Of a stretch of DNA of 54,650 nt, positions 11,157 through 20,163 are shown in pieces (within the stretch, counting starts at the first letter, position 1; each line of letters begins with the position of its first letter). The translations under genes and the position numbers were made by a program. Source of the stretch: Amycolatopsis acidicola. Its GTDB lineage: Bacteria > Actinomycetota > Actinomycetes > Mycobacteriales > Pseudonocardiaceae. The DNA is taken from positions 1 to 54,650 of the forward strand of contig NZ_VMNW02000060.1 in NCBI RefSeq assembly GCF_007713735.2, given 5' to 3'. The notes under the pieces were generated by a model. That model did not search any database, was not told where the DNA came from, and saw only the letters and a list, made by a program, of their open reading frames with translations.

Positions 11157-12475
11157 GGGCTCTGGCAGGTGACTTCCGGGGGTGCGGCCTGATCGTCCGG
11201 GGTGCTTGCGATGAACCCGAACGTCGTTGTCGCGCCGGGGGAAAGGACGGCGTTGTAGGCGGCATTGGAGACGGTGACCGAGGTTCCGTTCTGCTGCAGC
11301 GTGCCGTTCCACAGGTTGCCGACCTTGTGCCCGGCGGGGACCCGCCAGCTGACGGTCCACCCCGTCACCTGCTTGCTCTCGCCGCGCACGGTCACCTGTG
11401 CCTGGTACGCGCCCGGCCAGGAGTTCGTCACCTCGTACGTCGCTTCGCAGGCGGGTGGGGCCGTGGTCGTGGGCGGCGGCGTGGTTTCCGGTGCGGCGAC
11501 CGGGTTTCCGTCTCCGTCACCGCCCAGCAGGCTGCCGATCAGCACGCCGACAGCCACCAGCGCAACGGCACCGGACCCGATCACCACCGCTCGCCGGGAC
11601 GGACGGCGCCGGGGCTGAAGCAGCAGCGTGGGATTGTGCGGCGGTGGCACGGGTTTTCCTTGTGCCACAGCGGAAAGCAGCTCCCGCGCCTCGTCCGCGG
11701 CCGGGCGTTCGGCCGGGTCGCGGCGCAGCATTCGGCCGAGCACGTCGACCAGCGGCCCCGTCTGCCGGGGCGGGACGATCTCGCCACCCGCGACGCGTTG
11801 CAGGAGCGCGTAAGGGTTTTCGGAGGTGCCGAACGGCGGCGCGCCCTCCAGCGCGTTGTAGAGCGTTGCGCCGAGCGAGAACACGTCGGACGCGAAACTC
11901 GCCTCCGCTCCCCCGGCGACCTCGGGCGCCAGGAAAGCCGGGGTGCCCGCGATCACGCCGCCGTCGGTGACCGTGGCATCACCGAACGCGCGCGCGATCC
12001 CGAAATCGGCGAGTTTGGCCGTGCCGTCCTCGCCGATGAGCACGTTGCCCGGCGTGACATCCCGGTGCACGATGCCCTCCGCGTGCGCGGCCGCCAGCGC
12101 GGACGCGATCTGGCTGCCCACGTCCGCCACGTACTCCGCCGACAGCGTGCCCCGCTCGGCGATCAGCGCGGCGAGGCTCTGCGACGGCAGGAATTCCATG
12201 ATCAGGCAAGGTTTCCCGGCGTGCTCGACCACGTCGTGCACCGTGATGGCGTGCGGGTGCCGCAGCCGCGCGGCCACCTTGCCCTCGCGGACGGCACGGC
12301 GCACCGCCTGCTCCGCCTCCGCCTGATCGATCCCCGCGGCCAGCACCAGTTCCTTGACCGCGACCACCCTGTCCAGGCGTTCGTCGCGCGCCTGCCACAC
12401 GACGCCCATCGAGCCGCGCCCGATTCGGGACACCACGCGGTAGCGCCCCGCGATCAGCTCGCCCTCGTCGGTCAC
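11153..12475 (-). CDS. Membrane Ser/Thr protein kinase with extracellular CBM2-like domain
   Basis: A 440-aa one-pass receptor-type kinase. The cytoplasmic kinase domain (about residues 10-270) has the glycine loop IGRGSMGVV, K41, catalytic D139 and N144 in HRDVTPGN, and DFG at D157. Threonine replaces the usual lysine of HRDxKPxN, a change seen in other actinobacterial kinases. A transmembrane helix (about 296-318) and a Pro/Thr linker lead to an extracellular domain (343-437) like a family 2 cellulose-binding module: C343 and C437 could form the disulfide, and W353, W389 and Y407 occupy the positions of the binding tryptophans of Cex-type CBM2. It would sense a polysaccharide or other wall polymer; the ligand is inference. 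The GTG start is preceded by GGAGGA. Confidence 0.9.
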   Translation of the reverse strand: MTDEGELIAGRYRVVSRIGRGSMGVVWQARDERLDRVVAVKELVLAAGIDQAEAEQAVRRAVREGKVAARLRHPHAITVHDVVEHAGKPCLIMEFLPSQSLAALIAERGTLSAEYVADVGSQIASALAAAHAEGIVHRDVTPGNVLIGEDGTAKLADFGIARAFGDATVTDGGVIAGTPAFLAPEVAGGAEASFASDVFSLGATLYNALEGAPPFGTSENPYALLQRVAGGEIVPPRQTGPLVDVLGRMLRRDPAERPAADEARELLSAVAQGKPVPPPHNPTLLLQPRRRPSRRAVVIGSGAVALVAVGVLIGSLLGGDGDGNPVAAPETTPPPTTTAPPACEATYEVTNSWPGAYQAQVTVRGESKQVTGWTVSWRVPAGHKVGNLWNGTLQQNGTSVTVSNAAYNAVLSPGATTTFGFIASTPDDQAAPPEVTCQSP

Positions 12476-12508
12476 GACGGTTCCTCCGTTACTGGTGGTC
12501 GAGCCGCC

Positions 12509-12514
12509 ATTCTA
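12509..12514 (-). promoter_or_regulatory. Candidate -10 element for the kinase gene
   Basis: On the minus strand TAGAAT lies about 34 bases before the kinase GTG, leaving room for the GGAGGA ribosome site. No clear -35 was seen. The 134-bp divergent gap (12476-12609) would also carry the promoter of the rightward DUF6461-like gene. Confidence 0.3.
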
Positions 12515-12609
12515 GGTTCCGCCCGGAAAGAGGCCCCCGAAACGGCCGCATCGCGGCGCCGGTTTCGCTAGCCTGGCCGCGCCAAGGAGTCGACACCAGA
12601 GGTCGTGCG

Positions 12610-14283
12610 ATGAACAGCCAGCGCAGGCGCCGAGCGGCGATCACCCTGCCCGAAGGCGTACTCGAGCCGCTGGTACCCGTCGTGGCCGAAGCGCTGCCCA
12701 CGGTGATCGCGCTGATCCCGCCCGGCGCGGCCACCGAGCTGGGCCGACGCCGGACCATCGACCAACTCGCCTCCGAACGGCTGCTGGGCGCGCTGGAACT
12801 CGGCCTCGAACGACTGCCCCTCTCCGCTCCCCCTGGCCTGACGGCCACGCTGCCGGAAGGCTTCCGGTCCGGCAATTTCGCTTACGCGGTCGGCTCGCAC
12901 GAAGGCGCGGCAGCAAGCGCGGTCCGCATCCTCGAACAATTGTGGCCCGGCACCACCCAGCTGATTTCCTTGCTGGCCAGGGAAATCGCCACGAACCCGA
13001 CAGTTTCCGCGCTGCTCGCGCCCGAAGCAGGTGGCGAGGAACAGCTCGCGGACCGGCACGGCGCCGGGCACCTCGCGCTGACGGTCATCGTCGCGACGGC
13101 GGTGCTGCGCGAACTGGATCCGCCGATCGTGGGCGCGAAACCGGCGGTGATCGTCGGCGCGTCGGTCGAAGCGGTCGTGGACGTGCTGGCGGTGGTGCCG
13201 CAGCCGGAGGGTTACGCCGAGGCGCTGCTGGAAACCCGCCGCGCCAAGTACCTCCTGCCGCGCAGCGCGGCCGGCTCGGTGTGGACCGGCGAGCACCGGT
13301 TCGCGTTGTCAGAGAACGATTTTCCGGCGCATTCGGACTTCTCGGCCAACGGGCTCGTCGACGTGGCCGAGGGCGGGATCACGATCCGAACCGGGCTGAC
13401 CGATAGCACGGTCGCGGTCCGGCTGCACGTGCTCGCCGACGCGCCGGGCGAGGTGGATGTCGCGCACTGGGACGAAATCGTCGAGGTGAGCTGGACGGCG
13501 GCGCGGGGTTTCGCCTCCGTACTCAGCACCGTCCGCCCGACCCACGACGGCCTGCGCGAGCAGACGCCGCCGTGGCCCGGCGACTACCGCGTGCGGGTGC
13601 ACGCGCGCGGCCGCGACGAAGCAGACGACGAGGAGTACGAGCTGGTGGTGTGGAGCGCGCCGGCCGCCCCGCCGATCGTGCACAAGCGGACGGACCGGCT
13701 CGGCCACCGGCTGCGTGGCGAGCCCGCGCCGATGGTCGTGCCGAAGCCCTGGCAGCACTACCACTGGGTGCGCACGAGCTCGCTGCAGGTGGCGGCGACG
13801 GTCACCATCGTGACCGGTTCCACGGCGGACGAGGTGGTGGCGGCGTTCGGCGCGAACCCGGCCGAACCGCTGCCGCTGGGCGATCTCGCGTCGGATCACA
13901 CGCATCCGCAGTGGGTCGCGGTGCTCCCGGCCGAGGATGCGGTGATCGCGATCGAGATCAACGGATACCGTGGCAGCGACGGGAAAGTGCTGCGCGCGCT
14001 GTCCCGCAAGGGCCGGGCGGGCAGCATGTTCTGGAATGTCAACGCGCTGACCCGGCTTTCACTCGCCGCGCACGGCACCCTGCTGGCCTCGTTCGAACCC
14101 GGCCTGCAGGGCACGCCGGAGGAGATCGCGGAGTACCTGGCGGGCCTGGAGCTGGAGGACTACCACGACCACGAGGCGAAGGGCCTCACCGCGGTCGAAC
14201 GGTTCACCGGGCATCGGCTGACGCGGGATCAGCTGTGGCAGCTCGAAGAATTCGATGTCGGCTACGAAATCACGCGCGGCTGA
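12610..14283 (+). CDS. DUF6461-like hypothetical protein
   Basis: A 557-aa soluble protein without signal peptide or membrane segment. About residues 1-190 are Ala/Leu-rich. A middle part has a beta-rich block ending GDYRVRVHARGRDEAD (about 310-350). The C-terminal 150 residues, from KPWQHYHWVRTSSLQVA through IAIEINGYRGSD and GSMFWNVNALTRLSLA, resemble the DUF6461 type found in Pseudonocardiaceae and Streptomyces proteins of unknown function. The ATG has GAGG seven bases upstream. Its 3' end overlaps the APH gene by 29 bases, so the two are probably co-transcribed. I do not recognise a function. Confidence 0.8.
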   Translation: MNSQRRRRAAITLPEGVLEPLVPVVAEALPTVIALIPPGAATELGRRRTIDQLASERLLGALELGLERLPLSAPPGLTATLPEGFRSGNFAYAVGSHEGAAASAVRILEQLWPGTTQLISLLAREIATNPTVSALLAPEAGGEEQLADRHGAGHLALTVIVATAVLRELDPPIVGAKPAVIVGASVEAVVDVLAVVPQPEGYAEALLETRRAKYLLPRSAAGSVWTGEHRFALSENDFPAHSDFSANGLVDVAEGGITIRTGLTDSTVAVRLHVLADAPGEVDVAHWDEIVEVSWTAARGFASVLSTVRPTHDGLREQTPPWPGDYRVRVHARGRDEADDEEYELVVWSAPAAPPIVHKRTDRLGHRLRGEPAPMVVPKPWQHYHWVRTSSLQVAATVTIVTGSTADEVVAAFGANPAEPLPLGDLASDHTHPQWVAVLPAEDAVIAIEINGYRGSDGKVLRALSRKGRAGSMFWNVNALTRLSLAAHGTLLASFEPGLQGTPEEIAEYLAGLELEDYHDHEAKGLTAVERFTGHRLTRDQLWQLEEFDVGYEITRG

Positions 14284-15190
14284 CTGGCCGGACTGGTTAC
14301 GGCCCTGGTGCGTCGAGCATCTGGGCAATGAGCCGGTGGGCGTGCTGTTCCGGCTGCGGCAGCTGTCGGAAGTGTTCGGCCTCCGCCTGGCCGATGGCGC
14401 GGAGGTCGTGCTCAAGGCCCGCCCCGACGACGGCCGTGCGGCGTCGTGCCTAGCCGCGCAAACCCGGCTGGCCGAGCGTGGTTTTCCTTGCGCCCGCCCG
14501 CTTACACCGGTGACCGTCGTCGGCGAGATGGCCGTGCACGCCGAGGAATACCGGCCCGGCGGCGAAATGCTGCGCGGTGATTCGCCCGATGTGGCCGCGC
14601 GGTACGCGGAGGTGTTCGCCGGGTTGATGGCCGGGCTGGACGGCGTGGACCTCGCGCCGCCGCTGCCGAACCCGCGCTGGATACGGTGGGATCACCCGGA
14701 TTCCGGGCTGTGGCCCGCCATCGCGTTCCTCGACGAGCGGGACCAGAGCACTGTGCCCGCGCACGTCGTCGACACCGCGACCCGGGCCCGCAAGCGTTTG
14801 CTGGCCGCGGACTTGCCGCGCGTACTGGGGCACGGCGACTTCGAGGCCCAGAACCTGCGATGGCACGGCTCGCGAGTGTGGGCGGTGCACGACTGGGACA
14901 GCCTGGCCTGGCAGCCGGAGGCGGCCCTGGTCGGCGCGGCGAGCGGAGGTTTCGCCGGTGCCCGGCCGGCGACGCTGGCCCCGATCGGGAGTTCGGCCGC
15001 CTTCCTGCTGACCTACCAGGAAGGCCGCGGGCGCTCGTTCACCGACGCGGAGCGGGAGGTCGCTTGGGCCGCCAGCCTGTGGTCGGCCGCCCACAACGCC
15101 CGTTGGGAAGCGCTGCACGGCGACGCCCCTGTGTCCGGCGACGCCCTTCGCGAGCAAGGACCCGAACGCCTCCGCCGCGCGAACGCGTAG
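14255..15190 (+). CDS. Aminoglycoside phosphotransferase-fold kinase
   Basis: A 311-aa protein of the APH/ChoK small-molecule kinase superfamily. AEVVLKARPD near residue 50 holds the nucleotide-binding lysine. LGHGDFEAQNLRW is the catalytic loop (Brenner motif HGDxxxxN) and HDWDSLAWQPE carries the metal-binding aspartate. The substrate cannot be told from sequence; this group is seldom a true resistance enzyme. The ATG lies 29 bases inside the preceding gene and gives the family-typical opening WPDWLRPWCVEHLG; later in-frame starts would remove it. Coupling to the DUF6461-like gene is likely. Confidence 0.85.
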   Translation: MSATKSRAADWPDWLRPWCVEHLGNEPVGVLFRLRQLSEVFGLRLADGAEVVLKARPDDGRAASCLAAQTRLAERGFPCARPLTPVTVVGEMAVHAEEYRPGGEMLRGDSPDVAARYAEVFAGLMAGLDGVDLAPPLPNPRWIRWDHPDSGLWPAIAFLDERDQSTVPAHVVDTATRARKRLLAADLPRVLGHGDFEAQNLRWHGSRVWAVHDWDSLAWQPEAALVGAASGGFAGARPATLAPIGSSAAFLLTYQEGRGRSFTDAEREVAWAASLWSAAHNARWEALHGDAPVSGDALREQGPERLRRANA

Positions 15191-15213
15191 CCACCCATGC
15201 GCGGTACTCGCTC

Positions 15214-15243
15214 TTGACAGCCCGGAGTGGCCGGGGTCACAGT
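15214..15243 (+). promoter_or_regulatory. Candidate promoter of the aromatic catabolic operon
   Basis: A perfect TTGACA (15214-15219) is followed 18 bp later by CACAGT (15238-15243), a poor -10. A further imperfect palindrome, ATTG(TACG)CAAT at 15270-15281, overlaps the start region of the flavin reductase and could be the site of the IclR regulator encoded at the end of the operon. Both are pattern-based only. Confidence 0.35.
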
Positions 15244-15279
15244 AGCTGACATCGCCGGATAGTGAACAAATTGTACGCA

Positions 15280-15834
15280 ATGCGGACGGACATCATGAAG
15301 GTCGACACGCGTCAGCTCCGGAACTGCCTGGGACACTTCGCCACTGGCGTCACCGTCATCACCACCGAGGTCGACGGACACCCGCACGGCGCCACGGTCA
15401 ACAGCTTCACCGCGGTGTCGCTGGACCCGCCGCTGGTGCTCGTCTCACTCGACCGCCGCACGAAGGCTTGTGGCTACCTCGAGGACCGCCCCTTCACGGT
15501 CAACCTGCTGCGCGAGCCGCAGGACGACGTCGCGCTTCATTTCGCGGGGAAACCGCGCACCGAGCCGGTCGAGTGGGCCCACGGCGAGTTCGGCCCGCGC
15601 CTGCCCGGCTCGCTCGCCCACGTGGCCTGCTCACCGTGGCGCAGCTACGACGGCGGGGACCACGTGCTGTTCCTCGGCAGGGTCGAGGAGTTCGAGTTCA
15701 CCGGAGGTGACCCGCTGGTCTTCTACCTCGGCGAGTTCCGCCACCTCGGCACAGCCTTCGAAACCGTGCCCTGGATGGAATCCGCCGACTGTCCATCCAC
15801 TTTGGACTTCAGCTGGCTGCGGCCGGTCTCGTAG
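15280..15834 (+). CDS. NAD(P)H:flavin reductase, small component of two-component hydroxylase
   Basis: Reduces FAD or FMN with NAD(P)H and hands the reduced flavin to the oxygenase encoded next. The flavin-reductase-like domain fills the protein: RNCLGHFATGVTVIT, NSFTAVSLDPPLVLVSL and the GDHVLFLGRVEE block are typical of HpaC/PheA2-type reductases. Length is about 184 aa from ATG 15280. GTG 15262 and ATG 15295 are also in frame and none has a strong ribosome site, so the N terminus is uncertain by about ten residues. It leads an operon with the oxygenase, catA, catB and iclR. Flavin preference cannot be read from sequence. Confidence 0.88.
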   Translation: MRTDIMKVDTRQLRNCLGHFATGVTVITTEVDGHPHGATVNSFTAVSLDPPLVLVSLDRRTKACGYLEDRPFTVNLLREPQDDVALHFAGKPRTEPVEWAHGEFGPRLPGSLAHVACSPWRSYDGGDHVLFLGRVEEFEFTGGDPLVFYLGEFRHLGTAFETVPWMESADCPSTLDFSWLRPVS

Positions 15835-15873
15835 TCCCACCACCGCGCACTCAACGACGAGGAGCGAATACCC

Positions 15874-17400
15874 GTGACCATCCAGGACCAGAGCACCCGG
15901 GTGACCAGCCCGATGACCGGCGACGAGTACATCGAGAGCATCCGGGACGGCCGCGAGATCTTCATCTACGGCGACAAGGTGGACGACGTCACCACCCACC
16001 CCGCCTTCCGCAACTCCGTGCGGACCACAGCCCGCCTGTACGACGCCCTGCACGACCCCGCCAAACGGGACGTGCTCACCGCGCCCACCGACACCGGCAG
16101 CAAAGGCGTCACACACCCCTTCTTCCGCACCCCGCACAGCAGCGCCGACCTGTACGCCGACCGTGACGCGATCGCGGAGTGGGCGAAGATGACCTACGGC
16201 TGGATGGGCCGCAGCCCCGACTACAAGGCCGCGTTCCTCGGCACGCTCGGCGCCAACGCCGATTTCTACGAGCCCTACGCGGAAAACGCCCGCCGCTGGT
16301 ACACCGAATCGCAGGAGAAGGTTCTCTACTGGAACCACGCCATCATCAATCCGCCGGTGGACCGCGACCGCGCGCCCGACGACGTGAAGGACATCTTCAT
16401 CCACGTCGAGGAAGAACGCGACGACGGCCTGATCGTCTCCGGCGCCAAAGTGGTGGCCACCGGTTCCGCGATCACGCACTACAATTTCATCGCGCACTAC
16501 GGCCTGCCGATCAAGAAGCGCGAATTCGCGTTGGTGTGCACGGTGCCGATGGGTGCGCCGGGGATGAAGCTGATCTGCCGCCATTCCTACGCGCAGAACG
16601 CGTCCAGCCCGTTCGACTACCCGTTGTCGTCCCGGTTCGACGAGAACGACACGATCTTCATCCTGGACAAGGTGAAGATCCCGTGGGAGAACGTGTTCAT
16701 CTACGGCGATGCGGAAAAGGCCAGCACCTTCTTCCCCGGCTCCGGCTTCCTGCACCGGTTCACCTTCCACGGCGTCACCCGGCTCGCGGTCAAACTCGAC
16801 TTCATCGCCGGCCTGCTGATGAAAGGCGTGGAAGCCACCGGCACCAAGGACTTCCGCGGCATCCAGACCCGCGTCGGCGAGGTCATCGGCTGGCGCAACA
16901 TGTTCTGGGCCCTCTCCGACGCGATGGCCGCCCGCCCCGACGAATGGAAGGACGGCGCCGTCCTCCCGCACCTGGACTACGGGCTGGCCTACCGCTGGTT
17001 CATGACCGTCGGCTACCCCCGCGTCCGCGAAATCATCCTCCAGGATCTCGGGTCCGGGCTCATTTACCTGCCCTCGCACGCCAGCGATTTCCGATCCCCG
17101 GAAATCCGGCCGTACCTGGACCAGTACGTGCGCGGCTCGAACGGCATGGACGCCGTCGAACGCGTGAAGCTCATGAAACTGATCTGGGACTCCATCGGCA
17201 GCGAATTCGGCGGCCGCCACGAGCTCTACGAACGCAACTACTCCGGCAACCACGAAGGCGTCCGCGCCGAACTCCTCTTCGCCGCCCAGCAATCCGGCCA
17301 GGCCGATTCGATGAAGGGCTTCGCCGAACAGTGCATGGCCGAGTACGACCTCGACGGCTGGACGGTACCCGACCTGATCAACCCCGGGAGCCCACGATGA
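15874..17400 (+). CDS. FADH2-dependent aromatic monooxygenase (HpaB/PheA1 family)
   Basis: A 508-aa oxygenase of the 4-hydroxyphenylacetate 3-hydroxylase family, which hydroxylates phenols ortho to the OH group using reduced flavin. The acyl-CoA-dehydrogenase-like fold is marked by TGDEYIESIRDGREIFIYG at the N terminus, NHAIINPPVDRDR, and VPWEN-like KIPWENVFIYGD. Because the next two genes act on catechol, phenol (giving catechol) is a likelier substrate than 4-hydroxyphenylacetate, whose product would need a meta-cleavage route absent here. The GTG start has GAGGAG at 15859-15864. The stop overlaps the catA ATG in ATGA. Confidence 0.9.
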   Translation: MTIQDQSTRVTSPMTGDEYIESIRDGREIFIYGDKVDDVTTHPAFRNSVRTTARLYDALHDPAKRDVLTAPTDTGSKGVTHPFFRTPHSSADLYADRDAIAEWAKMTYGWMGRSPDYKAAFLGTLGANADFYEPYAENARRWYTESQEKVLYWNHAIINPPVDRDRAPDDVKDIFIHVEEERDDGLIVSGAKVVATGSAITHYNFIAHYGLPIKKREFALVCTVPMGAPGMKLICRHSYAQNASSPFDYPLSSRFDENDTIFILDKVKIPWENVFIYGDAEKASTFFPGSGFLHRFTFHGVTRLAVKLDFIAGLLMKGVEATGTKDFRGIQTRVGEVIGWRNMFWALSDAMAARPDEWKDGAVLPHLDYGLAYRWFMTVGYPRVREIILQDLGSGLIYLPSHASDFRSPEIRPYLDQYVRGSNGMDAVERVKLMKLIWDSIGSEFGGRHELYERNYSGNHEGVRAELLFAAQQSGQADSMKGFAEQCMAEYDLDGWTVPDLINPGSPR

Positions 17401-18245
17401 CCACCACGGGAAACGCGCCCACCGCAGCGGGTTCGGGCGCCAACGCCACCAAATCCTTCCAGGCCACGCGGCAGCACGCCGGAGGAACGACCTCGCCCGA
17501 GCGGGTCAGTGCGGTCGTGCGCGCCGTGCTTTCCGGTGTGCACCAAGCGATCCGCACCGAGAAGGTGACCTACCCCGAGTACCAGGCCGCCAAGCAGTGG
17601 CTGATCGAACTCGGCGAGGGCGGCGAATGGCCGCTGTTCCTCGACGTGTTCGTGGAGCACGTCGTCGAGGAGGTCGCGGCCGAAACCCAGCACGGCACGG
17701 TCGGCACCATCCTCGGCCCGTACTACCTGCCGGACGCGCCCAAACTCCCATCGGTGAGCACGCTTCCCATGCGCCCCAACGAAAAGGGCACGCCGCTGGT
17801 GTTCACCGGGCAGGTCCGCGACACCGCGGGCAACCCGGTGCCGGGCGCCGAGCTGGACCTGTGGCAGGCCGACGACGAGGGCTACTACTCCGGGTTCGCC
17901 CCGCACCTGCCCGAGGGAAACCTGCGCGGCGTGATCGTCACCGACGCCGAAGGCCGGTTCGAGGTCACCACGATCCGGCCCGCGCCCTACCAGATCCCGA
18001 CCGACGGGCCGACCGGGAACCTCATCGAGGCGGCTGGCTGGCATCCGTGGCGGCCCGCGCACCTGCACCTGATCGTGCGCGCCGGCGGCTTCCGCGACAT
18101 CACCACCCAGCTCTACTTCGAGGGCGGGCAATGGGTGGACGACGACGTCGCGCAGGCCACCAAACCGGAACTGGTGCTCGCGCCGCGGCAGGGCGAGGAC
18201 GCCAGGCTCCGCGCGCGGTACGACTTCGTGCTCGAACCCGCCTGA
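17397..18245 (+). CDS. catA: Catechol 1,2-dioxygenase (intradiol)
   Basis: Cleaves catechol between its hydroxyls to cis,cis-muconate using Fe(III). The 282-aa protein has the N-terminal helical dimerisation domain (about 30-125) and the intradiol beta core. Iron ligands are Y164 (GYYSGF), Y198 (PYQIP), H222 and H224 (RPAHLHLI). The frame stays open far upstream through hpaB, but the ATG in the ATGA overlap gives the correct start. A hydroxyquinol or chlorocatechol preference cannot be excluded, though pairing with a muconate cycloisomerase favours catechol. The N-terminal 30 residues are Ala/Thr-rich and not part of the fold. Confidence 0.9.
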   Translation: MTTTGNAPTAAGSGANATKSFQATRQHAGGTTSPERVSAVVRAVLSGVHQAIRTEKVTYPEYQAAKQWLIELGEGGEWPLFLDVFVEHVVEEVAAETQHGTVGTILGPYYLPDAPKLPSVSTLPMRPNEKGTPLVFTGQVRDTAGNPVPGAELDLWQADDEGYYSGFAPHLPEGNLRGVIVTDAEGRFEVTTIRPAPYQIPTDGPTGNLIEAAGWHPWRPAHLHLIVRAGGFRDITTQLYFEGGQWVDDDVAQATKPELVLAPRQGEDARLRARYDFVLEPA

Positions 18246-18256
18246 GGAGCCGGCCC

Positions 18257-19387
18257 ATGTCCCTGACCATCACCGGGGTCGACACCGCGATCGTCGACCT
18301 GCCGTTGCGGCGACCGCACCGGTTCAAGTCGATGACCGCCACGCACCAGAGCTACCTGCTGGTGTGGGTGCGCACCGCGGACGGCATCACCGGGACCGGC
18401 GAGTCCGTCGTGCCCGGTGGTCCTTGGTGGGGCGGGGAAAGCGTCGAAACCATGCGCGGCATCATCGACGCCTACTTCGCCGCCGAACTGGTCGGCGGGG
18501 ACGCCACCCGGGTCGAGCAGCTCATGCACCGGCTCGACCGGGTGGCCGCGGGCAACTCCTTCGCGAAGGCGGCCATCGAGATCGCGTTGTACGACGCCTG
18601 CGGGCTCGCGCTCGGCGTGCCGGTGTACCGGTTGCTCGGCGGGCTTTACCGGGACAGGATCCCGGTCACCTGGGCGCTGGGCGCGGAGGACGCGGACATC
18701 GTCATCGCCGAGGCCGAGGAGAAACTCGCCGCGGGGCTGCATTCCAGTTTCAAACTGAAGATGGGCGCGAGCGAGCCGCGGGCGGACGCCGAGCGGATCG
18801 TCGCGGTCGCGAAAGCGCTCGGGGACAAGGCAAGCGTCCGCGTGGACCTCAACGCGGCGTGGGACGAGCCGACCTCGACGCGCTGGCTTCCCGCGTTGGC
18901 CCAGGCCGGGGTCGAACTGGTCGAACAACCGGTGCCGGGCTGGAATGTCGAGGCGATGCGGCGGCTCGCCGCGCGGCTCGACATCCCGATCATGGCCGAC
19001 GAGAGCCTGCAGTCGGTGCACGACGCGTTCACCTTGTGCCGCACCGAAGCCGCCGACATCTTCTCGCTGAAAATCCACAAGCTGGGCGGCCTGACCGCGA
19101 CGAAGAAGACCGCCGCGGTTGCCGAAGCGGCCGGGCTGCCCTGCCACGGCGGGTCGAGCATCGAAAGCTCGCTCGGCACCGCGGCCGCCGCGCACGCCTA
19201 CGCGGCGATCTCGAACGTCACCTTCGGCTGCGAACTGTTCGGCCCGCTGCTGCTGGCCGAAGACCTGGTGACCGAGCCGGTACGTTACGAGGAGGGCGGG
19301 CTCCGCGTCCCGGACGGGCCGGGGCTCGGCGTCGAGCTCGATCTGGACCAGGTCGGCAGACACGGCAGGGGAGGTTCCCGGTGGTGA
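18257..19387 (+). CDS. catB: Muconate cycloisomerase (enolase superfamily)
   Basis: Converts cis,cis-muconate to muconolactone. The 376-aa protein has the muconate-lactonising-enzyme residues: K166 and K168 in the FKLKMG motif, metal ligands D197 (DLN), E223 (EQP) and D248 (DES), and K272 in LKIHKLGG. These positions are almost identical to those of Pseudomonas CatB (K167, K169, D198, E224, D249, K273). The ATG at 18257 is 11 bases after catA. A dipeptide epimerase or other subgroup role is less likely because of the catA neighbour. No catC (muconolactone isomerase) follows, so the lower pathway must lie elsewhere. Confidence 0.9.
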   Translation: MSLTITGVDTAIVDLPLRRPHRFKSMTATHQSYLLVWVRTADGITGTGESVVPGGPWWGGESVETMRGIIDAYFAAELVGGDATRVEQLMHRLDRVAAGNSFAKAAIEIALYDACGLALGVPVYRLLGGLYRDRIPVTWALGAEDADIVIAEAEEKLAAGLHSSFKLKMGASEPRADAERIVAVAKALGDKASVRVDLNAAWDEPTSTRWLPALAQAGVELVEQPVPGWNVEAMRRLAARLDIPIMADESLQSVHDAFTLCRTEAADIFSLKIHKLGGLTATKKTAAVAEAAGLPCHGGSSIESSLGTAAAAHAYAAISNVTFGCELFGPLLLAEDLVTEPVRYEEGGLRVPDGPGLGVELDLDQVGRHGRGGSRW

Positions 19388-20163
19388 AAACGGAGGACCA
19401 GAAGGACTACGTGCAGTCCCTGGAGCGGGGCCTGTCGGTGATCCTGGCGTTCTCCGACCACCGGCCGCAGCTGACGCTGAGCGAGGTGGCGGAGTTGACC
19501 GCCCTGTCCCGGCCCACCGTGCGCCGGCTGCTGCTCACCTTGGAGCAACTGGGTTACGTGCGTTCGGAGGGCCGGTACTTCTCCCTCACGCCGCACGTCC
19601 TCGGACTCGGCTACGCGTATCTCTCGTCGCTGAACCTGACGGAGGTGGCCCAGCCGTTCATGGAGGAGGTCACCAAGATCACCGGGCAGACCTGCTCACT
19701 GTCCGCTTTGGACGGTCATGACGCGGTGTTCCTGGCCAGGGTCCCGGCCAAGCAGGTCATGCGGATGACGCTGACCACCGGCACCAGGCTCCCCGCGTTC
19801 GCCACCTCGATGGGACGGGTGCTGCTCGCCGGGCTGCCGGAGCACCAGCTCGAAGAAACCCTTTGCGGGCTCACGCTTTCCCCGCTCACGGCACACACCG
19901 TCACCGACACGGCCACCCTGCGCGAACGGCTCGCGGAGGTGCGCGAGCAGGGCTGGGCCCTGGTGGACCAGGAGTTCGAGGAAGGCGTGCGCTCGCTGTC
20001 CGCGCCGGTGCGGGACACCGGCTGCCGGGTGATCGCCACCCTGTCGATGTCGGTGCCCGCCCGGCAGTACTCACTCGAGGACATCAAGGAAAATCTCTTG
20101 CCGGTGGTCCGGGACAACGCGCACGAGATCAGCAAACGGCTCGGCGCGAGCGTCAGCCGCTGA
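19381..20163 (+). CDS. IclR-family regulator (PcaR/CatR-like)
   Basis: A 260-aa IclR regulator with an N-terminal winged helix (about residues 10-75, LTLSEVAELTALSRPTVRRLL) and a C-terminal effector domain ending around LSAPVRDTGCRVIATLSMS. The opening DYVQSLERGLSVILAF is typical of the beta-ketoadipate branch, whose members respond to muconate, protocatechuate or related acids. It probably controls the operon it terminates, most likely as an activator; that is inference. GTG 19381 and GTG 19384 are both possible, after AGGGGAGG, and both overlap the catB end. Its own 3' end overlaps the opposing 56-aa gene by 11 bases. Confidence 0.9.
   Translation: MVKTEDQKDYVQSLERGLSVILAFSDHRPQLTLSEVAELTALSRPTVRRLLLTLEQLGYVRSEGRYFSLTPHVLGLGYAYLSSLNLTEVAQPFMEEVTKITGQTCSLSALDGHDAVFLARVPAKQVMRMTLTTGTRLPAFATSMGRVLLAGLPEHQLEETLCGLTLSPLTAHTVTDTATLRERLAEVREQGWALVDQEFEEGVRSLSAPVRDTGCRVIATLSMSVPARQYSLEDIKENLLPVVRDNAHEISKRLGASVSR

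Noticed and set aside
14450..15280. Minus-strand frame of 276 codons opposite the APH-fold gene
   Set aside because: No recognisable domain; the plus strand has HGDFEAQN and the other kinase motifs.
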